From the NCBI GenBank assembly GCA_965277075.1, contig OZ255707.1:3162001-3226000 (forward strand): a DNA stretch of 64,000 bases, read 5' to 3'. The notes beneath the pieces were generated by a model, which had not been told where the DNA came from, did no database searches, and saw only the letters and a program-made list of their open reading frames with translations. The translations under genes and the position numbers were made by a program. This DNA comes from Lustribacter sp965277075 (lineage in GTDB: Bacteria; Vulcanimicrobiota; Vulcanimicrobiia; Vulcanimicrobiales; Vulcanimicrobiaceae). Numbering within the stretch: the first letter of the stretch is position 1; every line of letters begins with the position of its first letter. Of the stretch, positions 16,305-24,007 are shown one piece after another.

Positions 16305-17512
16305 CGGATCGCGTGCGTAACGCCGGGTTGCGGCGCCTCATCGCCGTGGAAGGCACGCGCATCCCAACCGATCCGGGGCGGAATCAGCGATGTCGAAATC
16401 CGGTCGCGATGCTCCTCGGCGACGTCGAGCATCGTGCCGATCGTGCGGTCGTCGAGCAAATGCGGCTGCAAGCCGAGCCCGATCAGCGACGTGTTTTTTG
16501 CGTGATAGTAATGCGCTTCGCGTTCGATGCGCGGGTTCTCGCGATGCTCGATCGTCGCGGACAATCCGCGCGCCCGCGCGACGTTCGCTACCCGTTGCGC
16601 GAGATCGAGCACGCTGAATATCTCAGTGAACTGGTTGAAGACGGCGAGGCGTCCGGGCGCGGGCGGATTGGCGATCGCGAGTTCGAGGCACGCGACCGTG
16701 TCGCGCAGGTCGATGAAGCTTCGCGTCTGACCGCCGGTTCCATAAACCGTGAGCGGGTGACCGGCTATGGCTTCGACGCAAAACCGGTTGAGAACGGTCC
16801 CGAAGAGGCCGTCGTAGTCGAAGCGGTTCGCGAGCGCGGCATCGCCGGATGTTTCATCGGAGAGCCCGTAGACGACGCCTTGGTTCAGGTCGGTCGCGCG
16901 CAACTTCCAGATCCGGCTCGCGAACGCGATATTGTCGGAGTCGTGCACTTTGCTCAAGTGATAGAACGAGCCCGGCTGTTTCGGATACGGCAACAGGTCG
17001 GTTCGGCCGTTGTGCTCGATTTCGATGTAGCCTTCTTCGATGTCGATGTTCGGCGTGCCGTATTCACCCATCGTCCCGAGCTTGACGAGATGAGCGTCCG
17101 GCGCGAGGTCGCGCATCGCGTAGAGAATGTTCAACGTCCCCGTCAGGTTCCCGACTTGGGTGAGCAGCGTGTGGTCTCGATCGATCATCGAGAACGGTGC
17201 CGAGCGTTGCTGTCCGAAGTGGACGATCGTATCGGGAGCGAACGCTTCGATCGTCGCGGCGAGCGGCGCGAAGTCGCGGACGTCGACGAGGTGCAACGCG
17301 ATCGTTTTGCCGCTCGCGCGCTCCCACGCGGCGATGCGCCGTTCGATCGGCGCGATCGGGATCAGGCTGTCGAGCAGATGCGTCGCGTCCCAGTGACGGC
17401 GGATCAAATTGTCGACGATCGCGATCTCGTAGCCGAGCCGAGACAGGTGCAGGGCCGTCGCCCAACCGCAATAGCCGTCCCCTCCGACGACCATGACGCG
17501 TTTCGTGGTCAC
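16301..17512 (-). CDS. sqdB: UDP-sulfoquinovose synthase
   Basis: Converts UDP-glucose and sulfite to UDP-sulfoquinovose, the head-group donor of the sulfolipid SQDG. It is an extended short-chain dehydrogenase of 403 residues, the normal SQD1/SqdB length. The NAD-binding motif GGDGYCGWATALHLS is at residues 10-24, VKLGTMGEYGTPNIDIEEGY is at 143-162, and the catalytic Y184-x3-K188 lies in YHLSKVHDS. The family-specific stretches LPYPKQPGSFYHLSK and ATDLNQGVVYGLSDET are present. It is coupled to the downstream two-domain glycosyltransferase. SQDG is common in photosynthetic membranes, which fits the puf operon elsewhere in the window. No recognisable sqdX or sqdD is present here. Confidence 0.93.
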   Translation of the reverse strand: MTTKRVMVVGGDGYCGWATALHLSRLGYEIAIVDNLIRRHWDATHLLDSLIPIAPIERRIAAWERASGKTIALHLVDVRDFAPLAATIEAFAPDTIVHFGQQRSAPFSMIDRDHTLLTQVGNLTGTLNILYAMRDLAPDAHLVKLGTMGEYGTPNIDIEEGYIEIEHNGRTDLLPYPKQPGSFYHLSKVHDSDNIAFASRIWKLRATDLNQGVVYGLSDETSGDAALANRFDYDGLFGTVLNRFCVEAIAGHPLTVYGTGGQTRSFIDLRDTVACLELAIANPPAPGRLAVFNQFTEIFSVLDLAQRVANVARARGLSATIEHRENPRIEREAHYYHAKNTSLIGLGLQPHLLDDRTIGTMLDVAEEHRDRISTSLIPPRIGWDARAFHGDEAPQPGVTHAIR

Positions 17513-17611
17513 GCACTTACAATCGGCATTGTGCGGCCGAATCGTGAGCGAGCGCCAAGTATCCGTAAAGTGCTTGAATCACCCCCCGCTTCGTGGCACG
17601 ATGGGCGAACG

Positions 17612-17815
17612 ATGACGACTGTGCGCACGACGTCCTCCTTGCTCAATTCGCGACTCGGAGAACCGTCGACGATGGAGATGGACTCGGTCCGCGGCGCCAC
17701 GATCATGATGTACAAGCTCGGCTGGGCGTGCGGCTGTCGTGCCGAGGGATCGGGCACCGACTACCTGTGCCGGCCCTGTAAGGAACACGCTCAGACGTTT
17801 TCGCTCGCCGGCTAG
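17612..17815 (+). CDS. Small cysteine-containing hypothetical protein
   Basis: A 67-residue protein starting at the ATG at 17612. The C-terminal half contains WACGCRAEGSGTDYLCRPC, with four cysteines spaced like a CxC...CxxC metal-binding knuckle. The N-terminal half is serine/threonine rich. It is divergent from sqdB and 84 bases upstream of the large signalling gene. The regular cysteine spacing supports a real zinc-ribbon-like mini-protein, but the family is not recognised. Confidence 0.5.
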   Translation: MTTVRTTSSLLNSRLGEPSTMEMDSVRGATIMMYKLGWACGCRAEGSGTDYLCRPCKEHAQTFSLAG

Positions 17816-17899
17816 CGACGGACGCCCCCGGCGTTCGCTTATCGGGCGACGTCTGGCTCATACGATGTACGACCCGCCGATGACGCGAACCGTGCCGTA

Positions 17900-20791
17900 A
17901 TGGCATTCGATGTTCGTGCGATGGAGAACATCGCGACCGCACCTGCCTCGGGGGCGGAACGGCTCGCCGGGCGGCTGGCGGCCGTGGTTGCGGTCGCCGT
18001 CTTCGCGTGCGCGTTCCCGATTGGGAGGCTGCACCTGCCGGCAGTGGCGGCGGTCGTCCCGGCCGTGGTCGGTACGGCCGTCCTCTGCGATCTGCTCACG
18101 ACGCTGCTGTTCTACGTGCAGTACCGGATCGCTCGCAGCTCGCAGCTCGCGCTGCTCGCGATCGGGTTCGCCGCGTCGGGTTATCTGACGCTGCTCTACG
18201 TGCTGACATTTCCCAATATGTTCGCACCGGGCGGCTTATTCCACGCAACTCTGCAGACGGCGCCGTTTGTCGCTGCCGTCGAGCACGTCGGATTCGGTGC
18301 GTTCATCATTGCCTTCGCGCTCGCCGCGCGTTACGACACGCGACTCGAACGCCGAACCGTGCGCTGGATCGCCGCCGCGACGGTCGCGTTGATGGCCGTC
18401 ATTTCCTACGTCGCCCTTACCGCGCAGCTGCCGTCGATCCTCGAAACGGACACGCATCCGTCGGCGCTGTACGTGCGAGCCGTCGAGCCGCTGCAAATCC
18501 TGATCTACGGTGCTGCGCTCGGACTCCTCGTCACCGCCCGCCGGCAGACCGTCACGCACGTATGGCTCGCGGTCGTCGTGCTGCTGCGAATCATGGAGAC
18601 CCTCGCGGTCGGGGTCATTTCGGATGGGCGCTACACGGTCTTTTGGTATCTCGGCCGCACGTTCGTGTTCGTCGCGGCGTCGGTGATGCTCGGCGTCTTC
18701 ATCGTGAAGCTCAACGATCTGCTGCTGCGCCTCGCGCGGCGCAATCGCGCCTTGACCGAGCGGACGGAAGTTGCCGAACTCGAACTCGCCGAGGGCGAAC
18801 TCCGCTACCGTACGCTCGCGAACGTCGTCCCCCAGCTGATCTGGTCGGCTGATGCTGCCGGCGACGTGGATTACGTGAACGATCGCTGGATCGTCTATAC
18901 CGGGCTCGATGCACGGCAAACACGTGCATCGGGCTGGCGTGCCGCACTCGACGATTCGCAGCCGACGTCGTTGCACGACGCGTGGCACGAAAGTCTGCGC
19001 AACGGCCGGCCGTTCAGCGGCGAATATCGTTTGCTGGAAGGAAGCACCGGACGCCTGCGATGGTTCCTGATCAATGCGATTGCGGTGCGCGATCTCAGCG
19101 GCGCGATCACCCGCTGGATCGGCTCGTGCACGGATATCGATCAGCAGAAGCGGATCGAGGAACGCGAAGCGTTCCTCGCGCGCGCCGGCGACCGGCTCTC
19201 CGCATCGCTCGACATGAGCGCGACGCTCGACACGATTGCCGATCTCAGCATCGGCCGCATGGCCGTGTGGGCCCGCGTCGACTTGCTCGATGAGGACGGA
19301 CGGCTCGTTACGCGGACGATCGCGAGCTCATTGCGCGAGGAAAGAGCGGCGCTGCGCGGTTTGCTCGGTCGGCCGGTCGGCGATCGTCTCGAGGATATCT
19401 TCACGCTCGCGCTCGCACGCAGGGAGCCCGTCGTCGACCGCGACCGCCGCGAACTCGCGGGTGACGCCGCCGGCGTCCGCCTCGGCACGGCGATCATCGT
19501 GCCGCTTACCAGCGGCGATACGTTCCTCGGAACGCTCACGCTCATCCGCGGCGACCGGCAAATGCCCGAGGCGGACGAACTCGCGGTCGCGCGCGATTTC
19601 GGGCGCCGCGCCGCGCAAGCGCTCGACCATGCGCAACTTTACGAGCGCGAAAGAACGACGGCCGACGCGCTGCAGCGTGCGATGTTGCCGCAAATTTTGC
19701 CACAACTCGCGAACGTCTCGTTCTCGGCGAGTTATTCGGCCGCCAGCGAATCGCAACGCGTCGGCGGCGATTTCTACGATGCCTTCGCGCTTCCCGACGG
19801 TCGCATCGCGCTAACGATCGGTGACGTCACGGGCCATGGGCTCGAAGCGGCGGTGATCATGGGCGAAATCCGGCAAGCGCTGCGCGCGGCGTCGTTCGAA
19901 CGCGCGGAGCCGTCGACGATCCTCGACCGGGCGAGTACGCTGCTCGTCGCGAGCGGCCGCAGCGTCTTCGTTACCGCGATTTTCGGTGTGCTCGATACGC
20001 AAACGGGTCGCTTCGAATATTCGACGGCCGGACATCCGGCGCCGCTCGTTTACGACGGCGTGACGTTAACGCGGTTAGCGACGTCGGGTCTGCCGATCGG
20101 TCTGCGCGACAGCGAGGGCGTCGACTTTTCGGTGACGCTACCCGCGCAATGCATGCTCGTACTCTTCACCGACGGATTGCTCGAGTTTTCGCGCGATCTC
20201 GACGAAGGCGAGCGCCGCATCGAGACGGCGATTCGCGACGTCGGCGTCGTCGAGCGCGATCATCTGGCCGCGGCGATCATGAATCGCGTACTGGTCGACG
20301 ACGAGCCGACCGACGACATCGCTATTCTCACGGCGACGATTCACGATCTCCCGCTCAAGCTGCGCCACAGTGAACGTGAATGGCGGTTTGTGTCGACCGA
20401 CGCGCGCACCGCCACGGAGGTGCGGCACGAAATCGGTTCGCTGGTCGCGGGTTGGACCGGTCGCGACGACATCGCGCTCGAAAGCGAACTCGTTTTCGGC
20501 GAATTGTTCTCGAACGTCGTTCGGCATGCGCCGGGGCCGCTCGAGGTGCGCGCCGCCGAAACGGACGCCGGCGCCGAAGTCGTCGTCGCCGACACCGGAA
20601 CCGGATTTCCGACCGTTCAGCACGTGGCCGACGAATTCGCCGAGAGTGGCCGCGGGCTGCACCTCGTGCACGAACTCGGGAACGACGTACGTATCGAGCC
20701 CAGCGCCTACGGCACGCGCATCACGGTCGTTTTTCATCGCGCGGCAACGGCGTTCAATACCGGCAGCAGCTCAGAACTGAGCAACGCGTAA
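17900..20791 (+). CDS. Membrane sensor with PAS, GAF, SpoIIE-type PP2C phosphatase and RsbW-like ATPase domains
   Basis: A 963-residue signalling protein. Residues 25-270 hold about eight hydrophobic segments (MASE-like sensor). They are followed by a short coiled coil, a PAS domain (LRYRTLANVVPQLIWSADAA, ending GSCTDIDQQKRIEE), a GAF domain at about 425-585, and a PP2C/SpoIIE phosphatase (RVGGDFYDAF, IGDVTGHGLEAAVIMGEIR, FTDGLLEFSR). A C-terminal GHKL ATPase follows, with LVFGELFSNVVRHAPG, VVVADTGTGFP and GRGLHLVHEL. This is the combination used in partner-switching control of sigma factors: phosphatase and anti-sigma-type kinase in one chain. The start could also be the ATG at 17921. Its last 58 bases overlap the convergent SGNH hydrolase gene. 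Confidence 0.88.
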   Translation: MAFDVRAMENIATAPASGAERLAGRLAAVVAVAVFACAFPIGRLHLPAVAAVVPAVVGTAVLCDLLTTLLFYVQYRIARSSQLALLAIGFAASGYLTLLYVLTFPNMFAPGGLFHATLQTAPFVAAVEHVGFGAFIIAFALAARYDTRLERRTVRWIAAATVALMAVISYVALTAQLPSILETDTHPSALYVRAVEPLQILIYGAALGLLVTARRQTVTHVWLAVVVLLRIMETLAVGVISDGRYTVFWYLGRTFVFVAASVMLGVFIVKLNDLLLRLARRNRALTERTEVAELELAEGELRYRTLANVVPQLIWSADAAGDVDYVNDRWIVYTGLDARQTRASGWRAALDDSQPTSLHDAWHESLRNGRPFSGEYRLLEGSTGRLRWFLINAIAVRDLSGAITRWIGSCTDIDQQKRIEEREAFLARAGDRLSASLDMSATLDTIADLSIGRMAVWARVDLLDEDGRLVTRTIASSLREERAALRGLLGRPVGDRLEDIFTLALARREPVVDRDRRELAGDAAGVRLGTAIIVPLTSGDTFLGTLTLIRGDRQMPEADELAVARDFGRRAAQALDHAQLYERERTTADALQRAMLPQILPQLANVSFSASYSAASESQRVGGDFYDAFALPDGRIALTIGDVTGHGLEAAVIMGEIRQALRAASFERAEPSTILDRASTLLVASGRSVFVTAIFGVLDTQTGRFEYSTAGHPAPLVYDGVTLTRLATSGLPIGLRDSEGVDFSVTLPAQCMLVLFTDGLLEFSRDLDEGERRIETAIRDVGVVERDHLAAAIMNRVLVDDEPTDDIAILTATIHDLPLKLRHSEREWRFVSTDARTATEVRHEIGSLVAGWTGRDDIALESELVFGELFSNVVRHAPGPLEVRAAETDAGAEVVVADTGTGFPTVQHVADEFAESGRGLHLVHELGNDVRIEPSAYGTRITVVFHRAATAFNTGSSSELSNA

Positions 20792-21393
20792 CCGGCGTCC
20801 GACGGGTGAAAACGATCGCGCGAAAAGAAACGCCCTTCATTGTGACGCTGCGTCCGCGTGACCGCGTAGAAGTCGACGAAGCGCGCGCCGGCGGCGTTTG
20901 CGGCGTGCCGGACCGCGGCATCGTCGGCCGCCGAAAGCGCGGCGATGGCGGCGCGTTCGTCGTCGAAGATCGGGCTGAGCGCGACATCCGGAACGCCGCA
21001 ACAAACGATGCGCGCGCGCGGCGCCGCGCGGCGCAACGCGGCGAGCAACGCCGCGTAGGTGCGTGCGAACGAGACCTGCGAGGTCCGCCGGACGACGTCG
21101 TTGCCGCCGACGCATACGACGGCGATGTCCGGTGCGATCGGCCCGACGCGACCGACCTGCAGGCGTAGGACGTCGGCGACGGTGCTTCCGCCGATCGCGA
21201 CGTTGTCGAGCGTGCTGCCCGGACGGTCGCGCAACAGCGTACGATACGCGGGAAAGATGAAGCCGCCGTCGGCGCGCGATGCACCCGTCGCAAGCGCCAG
21301 CGAATCGCCGAGCGCAACCACGCGCACCGCACTGCCGCGTACGCGGTCGAGCGCCGGTGCGGCCGCGAGGGCGAGAAACTCGCTACGTTGCAT
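20734..21393 (-). CDS. SGNH/GDSL family hydrolase (TesA-like)
   Basis: A 219-residue SGNH-fold esterase/lipase. Block I is VVALGDSLALATGASR (nucleophile serine), block II contains NVAIGGSTV (oxyanion glycine), block III is VVCVGGNDV (asparagine), and block V is SRDRFHPSDAGY (Asp and His). The N-terminus (RSEFLALAAAPALDRVRGSA) may be a weak signal. The ATG at 21393 lies inside the end of the ABC ATPase gene (11-base overlap), so it is the third gene of an ABC-ABC-hydrolase operon, similar in layout to the ybbP/ybbA/tesA neighbourhood of enterobacteria. Substrate unknown. Confidence 0.85.
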   Translation of the reverse strand: MQRSEFLALAAAPALDRVRGSAVRVVALGDSLALATGASRADGGFIFPAYRTLLRDRPGSTLDNVAIGGSTVADVLRLQVGRVGPIAPDIAVVCVGGNDVVRRTSQVSFARTYAALLAALRRAAPRARIVCCGVPDVALSPIFDDERAAIAALSAADDAAVRHAANAAGARFVDFYAVTRTQRHNEGRFFSRDRFHPSDAGYALLSSELLPVLNAVAAR

Positions 21394-22066
21394 GGGCGGC
21401 CACCCTCCCGTCGGCGAGCCGGATGATGCGGCGCGCGCGCCGCTCGACGGCGACGCTATGCGTTACAACGACGATCGTTTGACCGCGCTCGTTGAGCGCA
21501 TCGAAGAGCGTGAGAATCGATTCGGCCGTGCGCGAGTCGAGCTCGCCGGTCGGTTCGTCCGCGAGGATCAGCGCGGGTTCGTTGACGAGCGCGCGCGCGA
21601 TGGCGACGCGCTGCTGTTGGCCGCCCGAGAGTTGCGCCGGTGCGTGGTGCAGACGTTCGCCGAGCCCGAGGTCGCGCAGCAGGTCCGTCGCGCGCGCGAC
21701 CGACGCGGCGCGATCGCGCTGCGCGTAGCGCGCGGCCAGCACGACGTTCTCCGTCGCGTCGAGGGTCGGGATGAGGTTGAAGCCCTGGAACACGAAGCCG
21801 ATCGTGCGCGCGCGAATCCGCGCGAGTTCGCCGCGCGACGCGCGGTCGAGGCGGGCTCCGTCGATCGCGATCGTCCCGCTCGAGGGGCGGTCGAGACCTC
21901 CCAAGAGATGCATGAGCGTCGTCTTTCCGCTGCCGCTCTCGCCGACGATCGCGACGTACTCACCCCGCGCGATCGAGAGGTCGATGCCGTCGAGCGCGCG
22001 CACGGCGATCGGCGACGAACCGTACGTTTTGGAAACGCCGGCGACGTGGACGAGCGGTTCGCTCAC
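21383..22066 (-). CDS. ABC transporter ATP-binding protein (LolD/MacB family)
   Basis: The nucleotide-binding subunit (227 residues) of a type-VII (MacB/LolCDE-like) ABC system. Walker A is GESGSGKTTLMHLLGG, the Q-loop lies in FVFQGFNLIPTLDA, the signature is LSGGQQQRVAIARAL, Walker B is LILADEPTGELD, and the switch histidine is in VVVTHS. The family-typical GGLDRPSSG and the insertion-free core place it with LolD/YbbA rather than importers. Its ATG overlaps the permease stop by four bases. These systems extract or expel hydrophobic molecules using mechanotransmission rather than classical transport. Confidence 0.92.
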   Translation of the reverse strand: MSEPLVHVAGVSKTYGSSPIAVRALDGIDLSIARGEYVAIVGESGSGKTTLMHLLGGLDRPSSGTIAIDGARLDRASRGELARIRARTIGFVFQGFNLIPTLDATENVVLAARYAQRDRAASVARATDLLRDLGLGERLHHAPAQLSGGQQQRVAIARALVNEPALILADEPTGELDSRTAESILTLFDALNERGQTIVVVTHSVAVERRARRIIRLADGRVAAHAT

Positions 22067-23232
22067 GCGTGACGCAGCGCTTCGGTTGGTGCAAGTCGCG
22101 CGGCGCCGAGCGCGGGAACGAGGCCCGCAACAATGCTCAGCACGATCGCAAATGCAAACGCGCCGACGGCGACGCGCGGCGAGAGCGCGAAGAGTTCGAG
22201 GTTCCCGCTCTCCGCGCTCCGAGCGTCGACGTAGCTGACGACGACGGCGCCGAGCGCGATGCCGGCGAGGCCGCCGAATGCACCGATGCCCGCCGCTTCG
22301 ATCAAGAACTCGCGCAACACGTCGGTATCGGTCGCGCCGATCGCTTTGCGAATGCCGATCTCTCGCGTTCGTTCCGCGACCGCGATCGTCATCGTGTTCA
22401 CGATCGAGAACGCACCGACGACGAGCGCGATCAGCGCCGCCCCGAATACGATCGTGTCGAAGATGCGGATCGTCGACTGCACCGTGTTCGCGACCTCCGC
22501 CGGATCGCGCGCCGAAACGCCGTCGACCGTGTTGACGCGGGCAACGACGAGACCCGCGTCGACCCCGGGTGAGGGGACGACGAGGAACGCCGTTATACCG
22601 TCGTGCGGCAGCGCGTGAATTGTCGGCGGCACCGACTGCAACAGGAGTCCTTGCGCGTCGGCGAACGGTACGACGACGGCCGCATCAAAAAGCGTGAACG
22701 ACTTCGCGAAGACGCCGACGACGGTATACGCGTTGCCGTAGAGCGAAATCACGTCGCCCGGACGCGCCGGCGCCGTCGCCGCGAAGTCGGCACCGACGAC
22801 CGCTGTCCGCCGTTCGCCGGGTTGCAAATCGCACCCGCTACGGATGTCGAGCGTGCGCGCTCGCGCGGCACGCGCACCGTCCGGAATGCCGAAGATCAGG
22901 GATGGCGGCCCGAAGCGTCCGTCGTCGGTTCCGTCGCGATACGGCAAGACCACTTCGGGCACGACCGAGGCGACGCCCGGGATATGCGCGAGCGCCGTGC
23001 CGGTCCGGCGAATTGCCGCGGCGTCGCCGCGTGCCAACAGTCCTCGCTCGAGCACCGCGAAGATCGTTCCGGCGTTGAGCGCCGAAGACCGCACGACGAT
23101 CTCGTGCAGACGCTCCGCCAGCGAGCCCACGACGACGAGCGCGAGAATGCCGATCGCAATCCCAGCGACGGTAAAGCTCGTCCGGGTCGCGCGACCACGC
23201 AGATGGAGCAGGGCGTCGCGTATCGCGCGCAT
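22063..23232 (-). CDS. ABC transporter permease (MacB/FtsX-like)
   Basis: A 389-residue permease with the MacB topology. One membrane segment near the N-terminus (TSFTVAGIAIGILALVVVGS) is followed by a large extracytoplasmic domain (about residues 45-265) and three C-terminal membrane segments, including the conserved TREIGIRKAIGATDTDVLRE before the third. The C-terminus ends GAARLAPTEALRHA, typical of the family. It is first in an operon with the ATPase and an SGNH hydrolase, and divergent from the aminotransferase gene. It probably handles a lipid or peptide at the outer face of the inner membrane. Confidence 0.9.
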   Translation of the reverse strand: MRAIRDALLHLRGRATRTSFTVAGIAIGILALVVVGSLAERLHEIVVRSSALNAGTIFAVLERGLLARGDAAAIRRTGTALAHIPGVASVVPEVVLPYRDGTDDGRFGPPSLIFGIPDGARAARARTLDIRSGCDLQPGERRTAVVGADFAATAPARPGDVISLYGNAYTVVGVFAKSFTLFDAAVVVPFADAQGLLLQSVPPTIHALPHDGITAFLVVPSPGVDAGLVVARVNTVDGVSARDPAEVANTVQSTIRIFDTIVFGAALIALVVGAFSIVNTMTIAVAERTREIGIRKAIGATDTDVLREFLIEAAGIGAFGGLAGIALGAVVVSYVDARSAESGNLELFALSPRVAVGAFAFAIVLSIVAGLVPALGAARLAPTEALRHA

Positions 23233-23313
23233 CGGCTGCCTCTACCCAGCCGCAATCACATGGGTTGCGCGTTTGGAGTCCTTGACCGTCCGCGTAGCGG
23301 ATGGTAGCCTCGC

Positions 23314-23961
23314 ATGATGCAGACCACCCCGGCACCGATCGCATCCAGCGCTGCGACGACGATGTGGCTCGACGGGGAGTTGCTGGCGGATACCGGGATC
23401 GCGCTTCACGGTCTGACGCACGCGTTGCACTACGGGTCGAGCGTTTTCGAAGGCATTCGACTCTATCCGACGCCGCGCGGGCCTGCAATCTTCCGCCTGC
23501 GCGACCATGTCGAACGTCTGTTGCGCGGGGCATGTGTCTACGGCTTGAACGTGCCCTCCGACGCGCTCGCGCGCGGTTTCGATGAAGCGATCATGCTCAA
23601 CGACCGCGGAACCGTCGCCGAAGGTTCGGGTGAGAACATCTTCGTCGTTCGCGACGGAACATTGGTCACGAACGACGGATCGTCGGATATCCTCGAAGGC
23701 ATCACGCGCGCCTCGGTGCTCGAGATCGCGCGGGCCGACGGCATACCGACCGCCGTTCGCGCCATCACGCGCGACGATCTCGGCGCTTGCGACGAGGCCT
23801 TCTTCACCGGTACGGCGGCCGAGGTCGTGCCGATCGTGCGTATCGACGAGCGCGCTCTGCCGGACGTGCGGCCGATCACGGATCGCGTACGGCTCGCGTA
23901 CGCTGCGATCGTGCGCGGGCACCGTCCGGCACCGGACGGCTGGTTGACGTTCGTCTCGTAG
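23314..23961 (+). CDS. Class IV aminotransferase (branched-chain type) with internal in-frame deletion
   Basis: Related to IlvE-type PLP-dependent branched-chain aminotransferases but only 215 residues instead of about 300. The N-terminal part is intact (MWLDGELLADTGIALHGLTH, then YGSSVFEGIR) and so is the C-terminal part (FDEAIMLNDRGTVAEGSGEN, EGITRASVLEIA, EAFFTGTAAEVVPI). In between, VPSDALARG passes straight into FDEAIML at about 23578. About 80-90 residues, including the segment that carries the catalytic lysine (normally a K-x-SGNY/K-x-G-Y-NS type motif), are missing in frame. The product is therefore probably not an active transaminase. The reading frame is otherwise clean, so either the deletion is recent or the assembly has collapsed. 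Confidence 0.75.
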   Translation: MMQTTPAPIASSAATTMWLDGELLADTGIALHGLTHALHYGSSVFEGIRLYPTPRGPAIFRLRDHVERLLRGACVYGLNVPSDALARGFDEAIMLNDRGTVAEGSGENIFVVRDGTLVTNDGSSDILEGITRASVLEIARADGIPTAVRAITRDDLGACDEAFFTGTAAEVVPIVRIDERALPDVRPITDRVRLAYAAIVRGHRPAPDGWLTFVS

Positions 23962-24007
23962 GGCGACCACAAAGGGCGCGCCGTTCGCGCCGCGCGAAAA
24001 CACTCCC

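Noticed and set aside
16097..17611. Long plus-strand frame opposite sqdB and the fused glycosyltransferase
   Set aside because: It is antisense to two well-supported genes; only its last 67 codons, from the ATG at 17612, lie in free sequence and look like a real protein.
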